Assembly: GCA_012729055.1 (NCBI GenBank)
Contig: JAAYDW010000068.1
Span: 62,001-126,000 of the forward strand
From: Deltaproteobacteria bacterium
Lineage (GTDB): Bacteria; Desulfobacterota; Syntrophia; Syntrophales; Smithellaceae
Reading direction: 5' to 3'
Length of the DNA stretch: 64,000 nucleotides
The translations under genes and the position numbers were made by a program. The notes beneath the pieces were generated by a model, which was not told the origin of the DNA, ran no database searches, and saw only the letters and a list, made by a program, of their open reading frames with translations. Shown in pieces: positions 56,363 to 64,000 of this stretch (positions are counted from its first letter, which is position 1; every line of letters starts with the position of its first letter).

Positions 56363-57280
56363 TCAACCGCCGATTTCAACCGCGATTCCCGCCGTCCGGG
56401 CCCGGTCGCGCAAATTTGCCATCTGCTCGTCCGACAGCGGCGGGATCGATGAAAGGGCATAGCCTCTTTCCAGCTCGGCGTACCGGTGAATACCAAAGAG
56501 ATGATACGGCAAAAGCTCCAGACGCGCAACATGGTTTCCGAGCGATTTGACGAATTTCGCGCTTTCCGAAATATTGTCCACGGAGTCGTTGAATCCGGGA
56601 ATGACGGGAATGCGCACGATGACGTCGTTTTGCCGCGCCGCCCTTTGCAGGTTGTCCAGAATCCTGCGGTTGGACGCGCCCGTCCACGCCCGGTGGGTCT
56701 TGTCATCCATGTGCTTGAGATCGATGTAAACCAGGTCGAGTTTTTCCAAAAGCGGCGCGAATCTTTCCCAGGGCGCAAACGCGCAGGTTTCCATCGCCGT
56801 GTGGAAATGGTTTTCCCGGCACAGGTCAAGGAAGCCGGCCACAAAGGCCGCCTGCAGCGTCGGCTCTCCGCCGCCGACGGTGACGCCTCCGCCGCTGCGG
56901 CGGTAAAAGGCTTCGTCTTTTTCAACTTCCCGCAACAGGGCTTCCGGCGTGTAATACCGGCCCGCCAGTTCGCGGGCGGCCTGGGCGCAGGCGGCGACAC
57001 ATTCGCCGCAGCCGCTGCAAAGGGTGCGATCCGTTTTTACCGAAGCGCTCGCTTTGTCGAACGTGATTGCCCGATTTTTGCAGACTGCCGCGCAGGCCGC
57101 GCACCCCGTGCAATCCGATTGCCTGTATAGAACTTCCGGTTTGGGGCTCTGGGTGTAGGGAGAAGAGCACCAACGGCAGGAAAGGGGGCATCCCTTCGTG
57201 ATCACGAGCGTCCGGATGCCCGGTCCGTCGTGCAGCGAAAAGCGCTCGATTCCGTAAATAATGCCTCTTAGATCGTTCAT
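56363..57280 (-). CDS. Glycyl radical enzyme activase (radical SAM with two ferredoxin clusters)
   Basis: 305 residues. The radical-SAM triad is CPLSCRWC (Cys31, 35, 38). Two extra 4Fe-4S sets follow: CTGCAACAAVC (about 57-67) and CSGCGECVAAC (about 88-98), as in activases of dehydratase/decarboxylase-type enzymes. GGGVTVGGGEPTLQAAF binds SAM. It generates the glycyl radical on the two downstream enzymes. ATG at 57280 follows GAGGG. It overlaps the stop of a 12-codon frame by ATGA. An in-frame ATG (57310) is also possible. Confidence 0.92.
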   Translation of the reverse strand: MNDLRGIIYGIERFSLHDGPGIRTLVITKGCPLSCRWCSSPYTQSPKPEVLYRQSDCTGCAACAAVCKNRAITFDKASASVKTDRTLCSGCGECVAACAQAARELAGRYYTPEALLREVEKDEAFYRRSGGGVTVGGGEPTLQAAFVAGFLDLCRENHFHTAMETCAFAPWERFAPLLEKLDLVYIDLKHMDDKTHRAWTGASNRRILDNLQRAARQNDVIVRIPVIPGFNDSVDNISESAKFVKSLGNHVARLELLPYHLFGIHRYAELERGYALSSIPPLSDEQMANLRDRARTAGIAVEIGG

Positions 57281-57315
57281 CGGTCCCTCTGTCGCGGTAA
57301 TTGCCTGCATAGCAT
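57277..57315 (-). other. Possible leader peptide before the activase
   Basis: A 12-codon frame, MLCRQLPRQRDR, has an AAGGAG seven bases upstream, and its stop overlaps the activase ATG as ATGA. It could couple translation, but chance is not excluded. Confidence 0.35.
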
Positions 57316-57364
57316 ATTTTCACTCCTTGCCGCTACCGGTAATCCCCGGCCATCTCCTGTTTTG

Positions 57365-57396
57365 AAAAAATCTCCGGTCGTCACCGGGATTTTTTT
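57365..57396. terminator. Bidirectional hairpin between activase and acyl-CoA ligase genes
   Basis: AAAAAATC-T-CCGG (57365-57377) and CCGGGATTTTTTT-type bases (57384-57396) pair with one bulge and have long A and T runs. It lies upstream of two divergent genes, so it may be an attenuator or insulator. Confidence 0.6.
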
Positions 57397-57589
57397 AGAA
57401 AATTTCATCTGGAGGTGGACAGCAGGTGTCCGGTATGAGAAGATGAAAACGCCGGCAGCGGATGCAGCGGCACGGATCCGCCGGGAACAAATGCCGTCGC
57501 GGCCCGGGCGGGCTGCTGCCGGTTTGGACGTAAACGACAACACAGGCCGGTTGGCTTGTGATGAAAAAGACAGGAAAGGAAAGATTTCA

Positions 57590-59248
57590 ATGGAAGCAAA
57601 ATTATGGTGTCGATTTTATGATCGCAATGTCCCCCCAACCCTCCGGTATCCCCGCTACCCTGTTCAGCAAATGCTGCACATCAGCGCGGCCATGCTGCCC
57701 CACAAGGCGGCGACCAATTTATACGGCTCGGAACTGACGTTCCGGCAGCTGCGCGACCAGACGCTGCGACTGGCAAACGCCCTGGTAAGGCTGGGGGTCA
57801 AAAAAGGAGATCGCATCGGTCTGGCCATGCTCAACTGCCCGCAGTTCATCATCGCCTACTTTGCCGTTCTTTCGGCGGGCGGCATCGTCGTCAACATGAA
57901 CCCCCTTTATACCCATGACGAGCTCAAGGGGATGATGGAAAACACGGGGATGACGGGAATTTTCACATTCGACGGCGCGCTGCCGCTGATCCGTCCGCTG
58001 GCGAAGGAAGTCGGATTGAAATATATCGTCGTGACAAAAATTTCGGATTACATGGACGGCGCCGCGAGAAGTTCGGCAAAATCGCTGGATCTCGAGGAGG
58101 GGTGGCTCCATTTTTCACAGCTTGTCGACGGCTCCGCCGACACCCGCATTCCCCGGATTGCGTTTTCCCCGGATGATCCGGCCCTGATCCAGTTCACGGG
58201 CGGCACGACAGGCCTGCCGAAGGGAGCGGTCCTGACCCATGGAAATATCATTGCCGCTCTGTGCCAGAGCGGCGCCTGGGGCGAATCCATCAATCAGTAC
58301 GTTCCTTTCGAGAGAAGGCTGGCCATCGCCGCGATTCCTTTTTTTCACGTGTACGGAAATACCGGCTGCATCGGCTGGTCGATGCTGAATGCCGGAACCC
58401 TGATTCTGATGCCGCGCTTCGATCTCGACGAACTGCTGGGGCTCATTGCCCGCACGCCGGAGATCACCTATTTCCCGTCGGTGCCGACCATGATTACGGC
58501 GATGCTCAACCATCCCAGGGCCGAGCAGATCAGGATCGGCGAGCATCTCCGCCTCCTCGGCAGCGGCGGCGCTCCCATGCCGCTGGAGCTGATCCTGAAG
58601 ATACAGGATATGGGGATCTTTTTCAGCGAGGGGTGGGGAATGAGCGAAACGATGTCCAGCGGAATTTCAAATCCCATTATGAACCCGAAAGTCGGATCAA
58701 TCGGCGTGCCGCAAATGGATTTTGACGTGAAGCTGGTGGATCCGGAAAACAGCGTGGAGGAAGTCCGGCCGGGAGAGCCGGGGGAAATCGTCATCAAGGG
58801 TCCGACCGTCATGAAGGAGTACTGGAATAATCCCGGGGAAACGGCCGCGCAGTTGAAGGACGGCTGGCTGTCCACCGGCGATATCGCCCGGGCCGATGAA
58901 GACGGATACCTCTCGATCGTCGACCGGAAAAAGGATATGATCATCGCGGGCGGATTCAACATTTACCCCCGGGAAGTGGATGAGGTCCTCTACCAGCATC
59001 CGAAAATCGCTGAAGCCGTAGCCGTCGGCATTCCCGATCCCTACCGGGGAGAAACCATCAAGGCGTTTATTGTCCTCAAAGCCGGTCAGCAGGCCACGGA
59101 AAAAGAAGTTCTTGAATTCTGCCGGCTGAAGCTTGCCGCGTACAAGGTGCCGAAGCTCGTCGAGTTCCGGGACTCCATTCCGAAGTCGACAAGCGGCAAG
59201 ATTGCGCGGAAAATGTTCCGTGATGAAGAAATAGCCAAAAGGAAATAA
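57590..59248 (+). CDS. Medium/long-chain acyl-CoA ligase (AMP-forming)
   Basis: 552 residues of the FadD-like ANL family that makes acyl-CoA from fatty acid, ATP and CoA. Motifs: FTGGTTGLPKGAVLTH (phosphate loop), SEGWGMSET (A5), DGWLSTGDIARADEDGYLSIVDRKKDMIIAGGFN (hinge), and KSTSGKIARK with the catalytic lysine. The last is also the acylation site that sirtuins control in this family. ATG at 57590 follows AGGAAAGGA. In-frame upstream codons to 57362 lack a good site. A strong convergent hairpin follows with hypB. Confidence 0.92.
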   Translation: MEAKLWCRFYDRNVPPTLRYPRYPVQQMLHISAAMLPHKAATNLYGSELTFRQLRDQTLRLANALVRLGVKKGDRIGLAMLNCPQFIIAYFAVLSAGGIVVNMNPLYTHDELKGMMENTGMTGIFTFDGALPLIRPLAKEVGLKYIVVTKISDYMDGAARSSAKSLDLEEGWLHFSQLVDGSADTRIPRIAFSPDDPALIQFTGGTTGLPKGAVLTHGNIIAALCQSGAWGESINQYVPFERRLAIAAIPFFHVYGNTGCIGWSMLNAGTLILMPRFDLDELLGLIARTPEITYFPSVPTMITAMLNHPRAEQIRIGEHLRLLGSGGAPMPLELILKIQDMGIFFSEGWGMSETMSSGISNPIMNPKVGSIGVPQMDFDVKLVDPENSVEEVRPGEPGEIVIKGPTVMKEYWNNPGETAAQLKDGWLSTGDIARADEDGYLSIVDRKKDMIIAGGFNIYPREVDEVLYQHPKIAEAVAVGIPDPYRGETIKAFIVLKAGQQATEKEVLEFCRLKLAAYKVPKLVEFRDSIPKSTSGKIARKMFRDEEIAKRK

Positions 59249-59292
59249 ACGGCATGGCCGGTGTTTTTGAGGAACACGGCTCTTTTTCGAGC

Positions 59293-59330
59293 GGGAGCTG
59301 ATCCGGAAGGACGATTCCGGATCAGCTCCC
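59293..59330. terminator. Convergent hairpin between acyl-CoA ligase and hypB
   Basis: A perfect 16-bp stem (GGGAGCTGATCCGGAA and its complement) closes a six-base loop, partly overlapping the hypB stop. No T run flanks it, so it is a hairpin stop shared by converging genes. Confidence 0.6.
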
Positions 59331-59978
59331 GACAAACTGTGCAACTTCACGGGCGAGCCAGTCCGTCCACTCGGCAAGGCCCGCTCCCGTTTTGCAGGAA
59401 ACTTCCATGATCCTGATTTGAGGATTGAGCGCGAGAACCCTATGGCGCAAGGCGGCAAGATCGAAGTCGGAAAGCGAGAGATAGTCGATCTTGTTGATGA
59501 CGAGCACATCGCAGATGCTGAACATGAGGGGATACTTGAGCGGCTTGTCGTCGCCTTCGGGAACGCTCAGGATCATCGCGTTTTTGTGCGCGCCCGTGTC
59601 GAATTCGGCGGGGCACACCAGGTTGCCCACATTTTCGATGATGAGCAGATCGAAGTCCTTCGGAGGCAGAGCCTCGAGGCCCTGCGTGACCATGGTCGCG
59701 TCGAGATGGCAGAAGCCGCCCGTCCGGAGCTGGACGGCATCGATGCCGCAGGCGGCTACTTTCTCGGCGTCCACCCGGGATTCGATATCCGCTTCGATGA
59801 CGCCGAGCTTGACTTTGCCCTGCAGCGCCTCCGCCGTTTTGAGAATCAGGCTGGTCTTGCCCGATCCCGGCGAGGACATCAGATTCAAAAGCAGCGTTTT
59901 CTGCCGGCCGAGCCTCTCCCGGACGCCCGCGGCCACCTGGTTGTTGTCGGCAAGGATTTCTTCCTTCACCTCGATCAT
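59322..59978 (-). CDS. hypB: HypB, GTPase for hydrogenase nickel insertion
   Basis: 218 residues with Walker A SSPGSGKTS, EADIESRVDAEKV, a GGFCHLDATM loop with metal-binding Cys-His, and NKIDYL. It lacks the long histidine-rich N-terminus of some HypB proteins, so nickel storage is unlikely. It inserts nickel into [NiFe]-hydrogenase with HypA. ATG at 59978 follows GGAAGAGG. Confidence 0.93.
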   Translation of the reverse strand: MIEVKEEILADNNQVAAGVRERLGRQKTLLLNLMSSPGSGKTSLILKTAEALQGKVKLGVIEADIESRVDAEKVAACGIDAVQLRTGGFCHLDATMVTQGLEALPPKDFDLLIIENVGNLVCPAEFDTGAHKNAMILSVPEGDDKPLKYPLMFSICDVLVINKIDYLSLSDFDLAALRHRVLALNPQIRIMEVSCKTGAGLAEWTDWLAREVAQFVGS

Positions 59979-59992
59979 GCGCACCTCTTCCA

Positions 59993-60343
59993 CTACAGGA
60001 CCTCCATGTTTTTGATGAAATATTCGCGGCCGGCAATGAGTCGGGTGTCCCTGCCGCCGCAGCCGGGGCAGGGCGTGTCGAGCCCGCCCGCGTTTTCGAC
60101 CGTATAGGATTCGCCGCAGTCGTCGCATTCCAGGCGGATCGGCGTCCGCTCGATTTCCAACCTGGCGCCTTCGGCTGGCGTTCCGCGGCTCACGTAGTCG
60201 AAGTAGCGCTGCATCCAGTCGTCTTCCAGATCGCTCAGTTTGCCGACCTGGAGGCGGATGGTCACGACGCGGCGGACATCGTTTTTTTCCGCGTGCGCGA
60301 GAATGATTTTCAGAATGCTTTCCGTGACGGGCAGTTCATGCAT
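59993..60343 (-). CDS. hypA: HypA, hydrogenase nickel metallochaperone
   Basis: 116 residues starting MHELPVTESILKIIL, where the MHE N-terminus supplies nickel ligands. The zinc site CDDC and CPGC is complete. It precedes hypB by 14 bases and follows the ferredoxin-like gene by 18, an operon spacing. Confidence 0.94.
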   Translation of the reverse strand: MHELPVTESILKIILAHAEKNDVRRVVTIRLQVGKLSDLEDDWMQRYFDYVSRGTPAEGARLEIERTPIRLECDDCGESYTVENAGGLDTPCPGCGGRDTRLIAGREYFIKNMEVL

Positions 60344-60361
60344 CGGCGGCCGTTGTCCTTC

Positions 60362-61354
60362 TTATGCCGGAACGAAGTCGGCAGGCCGCGTTTCTTTGAG
60401 CTTCAACGCTTCCGTGGGGCAGACCACCGTGCAGACGCCGCATCCCAGGCACTTTTCCGGATCGACGATGGCGAGTTCGTCCTCCAGGGACAGAGCGTCG
60501 AAGAAGCACCGGTCCAGGCAGGCTTCGCATCCGCTGCACAGATCCCGGTCCACGAACGCTTCGTAGCGGCTGGGGGCGACCCATTTTTTCGGCCCCTTCA
60601 TCACCGCCCAGTTGAGGCAGCAATCCTTGCAGCAGTTGCAGATGACGTGGCCGACCACCTGGCGGTTGTCCACCACGTGCACCAGGCCTTCCTCGCGGCA
60701 CTTTTTCAGAATCTCGACGGCTTCGCTTTTGGAAAGCGCCCGGCCCGTGCCGCGCTCGATGTTGTATTCGGCGGCGCGGTCCACCTGCATGCAGACTTCC
60801 AGCGGTTTGTCGCAGTTTCCGGAAATGACGCGGCAGGAACAGTTGGTCACGGAAAGAACCTTGGCGTCCTGGACGATCTTTTCAACGTCCTCATAGGCCA
60901 GCACACGGGACTGTACCTCGACGCTTTCGTTGACGGGCACCACCCGCATAATGGAACCGGGCAGAATCTCCATGATTTTTCCGCCGTAGGCCGGCCATTC
61001 CTTCTCCATATACTCTTTCCACAGATCCAGGATCTGCCGGGAGATGCCCGGTGTCAGGCTGGTGGAGTCGTGCATCTGCGGGATGGTTTTGACGCGGTAG
61101 AATTTCTTTTCGCCGCCTCTGGTCGCCTTGAAGATCAGCCCCCGGGAAAAAAGGGAGTCCATCATCGTTTCAATGGCCTCGAGCGGCAGCCCGGATTTTT
61201 GCGCGAGATCTTCCGCGGTGGCCGGCGGAGAGGCGAGCAGCAGAACTTTTGCTTCATCGTCGCTGACCAGCGCTTCAAAAATTTTGGGAACCAGGGGTGA
61301 ATCTCCCGCCCCGACAGCTTCCGCCAGCTTTTTGCACAGTGTTGCATTCGTCAT
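60362..61354 (-). CDS. Multi-cluster ferredoxin-like protein with N-terminal winged-helix-like region
   Basis: 330 residues. Residues ~1-85 resemble a winged helix (SPPATAEDLAQKSGLPLEAIETMM). The rest has several cysteine clusters: CSCR...C...C (about residue 172), CNCCKDCC (about 240), and two ferredoxin-type sets CSGCEACLDRCF and CLGCGVCTVVCP near the C-terminus. It is likely an electron-transfer or redox-sensing protein. It precedes hypA directly, which ties it to hydrogenase maturation or a hydrogenase-linked reaction. No hydrogenase structural gene is in the window. Confidence 0.8.
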   Translation of the reverse strand: MTNATLCKKLAEAVGAGDSPLVPKIFEALVSDDEAKVLLLASPPATAEDLAQKSGLPLEAIETMMDSLFSRGLIFKATRGGEKKFYRVKTIPQMHDSTSLTPGISRQILDLWKEYMEKEWPAYGGKIMEILPGSIMRVVPVNESVEVQSRVLAYEDVEKIVQDAKVLSVTNCSCRVISGNCDKPLEVCMQVDRAAEYNIERGTGRALSKSEAVEILKKCREEGLVHVVDNRQVVGHVICNCCKDCCLNWAVMKGPKKWVAPSRYEAFVDRDLCSGCEACLDRCFFDALSLEDELAIVDPEKCLGCGVCTVVCPTEALKLKETRPADFVPA

Positions 61355-61801
61355 CGGTGTTCCTCCATGGCTTTGGCTTTAGATTTTCTTTTTTGGTCTT
61401 GCGCCATAAGGCCGCGCAACGACAAAAAGAAGGATGAACTTTTTTACCGTTGTTGCGTAACCGGGATTTTATTACACCCATTGCGCGGAGGATGCCATGA
61501 ATTTTTTGCGGAAGTGCGCGTCCGAAATTCCGCGCGCGGGATCCCGGCCATGGCCGGCAGAACGCGGAGATCGCGACGATCCGCGCATTTTCCCGAGATG
61601 ATGCGGCAGGCCCGACCGCTTTTGCAGCGCCCGAATGAGAGCTCTGCAAGAAGGGCCGGGAAGGAGTCCGAACTTCAGATTCCATCCCGGCCCCGTTCAG
61701 AAAGGGCGTGTGAGAAAGGTAACGCTATCCGCGTCGGTTTCTTGTCGCGCCGCGCCATGCTGAGACCGCGGCAAGGTTTCCGGCGAAAAAAGAAGGCCGG
61801 A
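61355..61801. other. 447-base region without a recognised gene
   Basis: The region contains an inverted repeat CGCAACGAC (61415-61423) with GTTGTTGCG (61449-61457) about 60 bases upstream of the ferredoxin-like gene start. It may be a control element of that operon. No coding sequence or RNA gene was recognised. Confidence 0.5.
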
Positions 61802-63613
61802 TCAGTCTTTGTAAAGAGAAAGCAGCAGCTCCTGGTATTTCTTCAAAACGAACGGCCGTTTGAGCTTCATCGTCTGGGTGAGCATGCCGTTGTCCACCGT
61901 GAAGTCGTCCGCGATGAACAGGAACTTCTGCGGAACCTCGTAGCCGCCGTAGGTTTTACGCAAGTACGTTATGATTTCTCCGGACAGATAATCCGTCAGG
62001 GCTTTCTCTTTCAACGATGCTTCCAGCGTGTCTTTCAAAAGCGGCTTGATCTTCGGATCCGCCTGCAGCATGGCGAAATCCGGAACGACGATGGCGACGT
62101 TATAATCCTTGCCGTCGCCGTAGAGCATGATGTTCAAAATCCAGCGCAGCAGTTTGGCTTCGTTTTCGATGCCTTCCGGATGGACATACTTGCCGTTGGC
62201 CAGTTTGTATTCGTCCTTGAAGCGTCCGGTGATGTGGAGGAAGCCTTCCTCATCCAGCCAGCCGCGGTCGCCCGTGCGGATGCCGGGAAAGCCGTTCCAT
62301 TTATCCGGCATCATCACCTCCGCCGTCTGCTGGGGTTTGTTGTGGTAGCCCATCATCACGTGAGGACCGTAAACGATGATTTCTCCGTCCAGGCTGTCCT
62401 CCCCGACGCGGGACTTGTCGATCACCACGCGCATATTTTTGTCGACGGTGCCGACCGTTCCGTACTTGTTGCCGTACTTGGGCGAGTTCATGCTGACCGT
62501 GGGGCCCGTTTCGGTAAGACCATAGCCGTCGAAGGTCGGCTGGCCGATATCCTTGAAGAACAGCGCGATTTCCGGTTTGATGAGCGCGCTGCCGGTGACG
62601 AAGAATTTCAAGTTGCCGCCGAAGACATTGCGGACCTGCGAAAAGACCAGCGCGTCGTAATCCTTGAATTCCTTTGTTTTCTCGGGAAGGTCGCGGTTTT
62701 TGACCGCTTCGGCCACGGCCGCGTCGAAAAATTGCTTTTTGACCGGATCGGCGGCGACGCCCTGCATGATCGTATCGTAAACCTTGTTGACGATGCGGGG
62801 AACGACGGAAAGCCCGGTGGGTTTGACTTCCTGGAAGTTCTGGATGAGTTTGTCGACGGATTCGGCAAAGGCGATGCCGCCGCCGCAGTGGATGTAATCG
62901 TGGAGATCGGCGGCCAGGCCGAAGACATGCGCCCAGGGCAGAATGGCCACCACGTGCATGGTTTCATCGAGGCTGAATCCGTCCACGCCGGAACGGGCGC
63001 ACAGCGTCAGGCTGCCGTGGGAGAGCATCACGCCTTTCGGATCGCCGGTGGTCCCCGAGGTGTACACGATATTGGCCAGGTCCGACCAGTGCGGTTTGAT
63101 GGAGGGCGCGGGATTCTTCCGACCCGTTTCCTCGAGGGCCGGAAGGGCATGATCGCCCTCGCCGAAGACGAGGAAGATCTCTTTCAATGTCGGAATGCTA
63201 TTTTTGAACTCTTTGACTTTTTCGTAGACGCCGGCGTGCGCGACAAAAAGGAATTTTACCTCGGCATCCTTGACGATGTACTCGATCACTTTCGGCAGTT
63301 CCTGCAGGTACATGGGGACCAGCACGCCGCCAAGGCCGTGGACCGCCTGTTCGCAAACAAACCATTCCGTGCAGTTGTGAAGAATCACGCCCACTTTGTC
63401 GCCTTTGGAAAGCCCGAGCTTTTTTAAAGCGCCGCGCAGATGATCCACCCGGTCGGCCACGTACCGGTAGGTCACCCATTCATACTGGCCGGAGGCCTGG
63501 TTCTTGGTGCCGAACAGCCGGTTGTCCGGATATTTGGCGACGCTCTGTTCGAATAAATCGACTAAATTGTTCGGATTGTCGTACACGGTATCAACGCTTA
63601 CTACTCTTGTCAT
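61802..63613 (-). CDS. Long-chain acyl-CoA synthetase (FadD15-type)
   Basis: 603 residues of the long form of the ANL family: YTSGTTGDPKGVMLSHGSL phosphate loop, DGYGLTETGPTVSMN, and GDRGWLDEEGFLHITGRFKDEYKLANGKYVHPEGIE. The C-terminal lysine region (FTVDNGMLTQTMKLKR) carries the KR form usual for this branch. It activates long-chain fatty acids for degradation or lipid remodelling. ATG at 63613 follows GAGG. It lies 62 bases after a DUF1330 gene on the same strand. Confidence 0.9.
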   Translation of the reverse strand: MTRVVSVDTVYDNPNNLVDLFEQSVAKYPDNRLFGTKNQASGQYEWVTYRYVADRVDHLRGALKKLGLSKGDKVGVILHNCTEWFVCEQAVHGLGGVLVPMYLQELPKVIEYIVKDAEVKFLFVAHAGVYEKVKEFKNSIPTLKEIFLVFGEGDHALPALEETGRKNPAPSIKPHWSDLANIVYTSGTTGDPKGVMLSHGSLTLCARSGVDGFSLDETMHVVAILPWAHVFGLAADLHDYIHCGGGIAFAESVDKLIQNFQEVKPTGLSVVPRIVNKVYDTIMQGVAADPVKKQFFDAAVAEAVKNRDLPEKTKEFKDYDALVFSQVRNVFGGNLKFFVTGSALIKPEIALFFKDIGQPTFDGYGLTETGPTVSMNSPKYGNKYGTVGTVDKNMRVVIDKSRVGEDSLDGEIIVYGPHVMMGYHNKPQQTAEVMMPDKWNGFPGIRTGDRGWLDEEGFLHITGRFKDEYKLANGKYVHPEGIENEAKLLRWILNIMLYGDGKDYNVAIVVPDFAMLQADPKIKPLLKDTLEASLKEKALTDYLSGEIITYLRKTYGGYEVPQKFLFIADDFTVDNGMLTQTMKLKRPFVLKKYQELLLSLYKD

Positions 63614-63675
63614 AATTTCACCTCGGCATAGAATATTGATAAGGGTCGCATTTGTTTGACGCACGGAAGCTGCTG

Positions 63676-64000
63676 CTACTCCGACAGGATCGCCTTGAAT
63701 TTCACCGGGTCCGTCGCGTAGAGCACCGCGCGTTCCACGCCTTCCGCCCGGAATTCATGAACCTTGAGATACTCGGGGTTCTGCGTCATGGTGAGAAACG
63801 CCTGGCGCGACGGGTACGAGACGAGCATCAGCAGATCCCAGTCCTCGCTACCCTGAAGCAGCTCTTTCGGTTTTCCGAAATAGAGCACCGAAGCGCCGAC
63901 GGCTGCGACGAAGGGTCCGGATTCCTTGATGTAACGGAAGTAGGACTCCCGGCCGCCTTCTTTTTTGAATTTCAGCAGATTGAGCATGACAAACGGCTCC
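63676..64000 (-). CDS. DUF1330-family protein (5' end outside window)
   Basis: At least 107 residues of the DUF1330 family. The frame stays open past the first in-window ATG (63987) to the edge, encoding EPFVMLNLLKFKKEGG, which aligns with GPIVMVNLLKFKRDGG of the paralogue at 47310. The real start therefore lies beyond 64000. It is upstream of and probably co-transcribed with the long-chain acyl-CoA synthetase gene. Confidence 0.82.
   Translation of the reverse strand, partial: EPFVMLNLLKFKKEGGRESYFRYIKESGPFVAAVGASVLYFGKPKELLQGSEDWDLLMLVSYPSRQAFLTMTQNPEYLKVHEFRAEGVERAVLYATDPVKFKAILSE

Noticed and set aside
61498-61602. 34-codon frame after GGAGG in the 447-base gap
   Set aside because: Composition and sequence match nothing recognisable, and nothing downstream suggests an operon.
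61367-63427. 686-codon plus-strand frame antisense to the long-chain acyl-CoA synthetase
   Set aside because: The synthetase frame carries all family motifs. The plus frame is composition-driven.

Overview
The window reads as a chromosomal segment of a GC-rich anaerobic bacterium. The best guess is a Desulfobacterota (former Deltaproteobacteria) member near the syntrophic Syntrophales. The inference rests on gene content: oxygen-sensitive glycyl radical enzymes with a radical-SAM activase, HypA/HypB, a selenocysteine-containing SelD, many CoA ligases and ADP-forming acyl-CoA synthetase-like subunits, periplasmic fumarate-reductase-type flavoproteins and an Mla lipid-transport operon. No rRNA, tRNA, CRISPR array, transposase or phage gene was found. 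Most very long antisense reading frames are GC-driven shadows of real genes.

Layout. 1-6.9 kb: partial mfd, nadA, moeA and two tandem exported FKBP isomerases. 7-10 kb: a PaaK-like CoA ligase and an ADP-forming acyl-CoA synthetase-like subunit. 10.2-15.9 kb: an apparent four-gene operon of exported or membrane proteins (long ankyrin protein, membrane protein, DUF4384 protein, and a BMP-type binding protein joined to a Cache-like domain), meeting a convergent three-PAS hybrid histidine kinase. 18.6-24.6 kb: a PHB-depolymerase-like esterase, a PAS-LuxR regulator, and two fumarate-reductase-type flavoproteins, one cytoplasmic and one with a Tat signal.

24.7-30.8 kb: a seven-gene minus-strand operon mlaE-mlaF-mlaD-mlaC-mlaA-(outer-membrane barrel)-ddl behind a good sigma-70-type promoter. 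MlaF carries a degenerate GGDEF-like tail. 30.9-37.6 kb: a HExxH protein with FmdB-type zinc ribbon, a selD(Sec)-DHH phosphoesterase-galT-like operon, threonine synthase and a DUF1460 protein. 37.6-45.8 kb: an operator-like palindrome on a strong promoter before an orphan branched-chain-amino-acid-type binding protein, then an RND efflux operon whose TolC-like gene carries an apparent single-base frameshift.

45.8-51.2 kb: a QueG-like Fe-S protein, MarR, a haloalkane-dehalogenase N-terminal remnant, a DUF1330 protein, a second acyl-CoA synthetase-like subunit overlapping a sirtuin gene, and three small minus-strand genes including a miniature stomatin/NfeD-like protein and an Fe-S flavoprotein. 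51.3-57.3 kb: two different glycyl radical enzymes and one shared activase. 57.5-64 kb: a medium/long-chain acyl-CoA ligase, a ferredoxin-hypA-hypB operon without a hydrogenase, a long-chain acyl-CoA synthetase, and a second DUF1330 gene cut by the window end.

The genes most worth following are the glycyl radical pair, the Sec-SelD, the MlaF-GGDEF-like fusion, the BMP-Cache fusion, the regulator/flavoprotein island, and the repeated pairing of CoA-ligase genes with DUF1330 and sirtuin genes. All functions are read from sequence motifs by eye. No database search was run.
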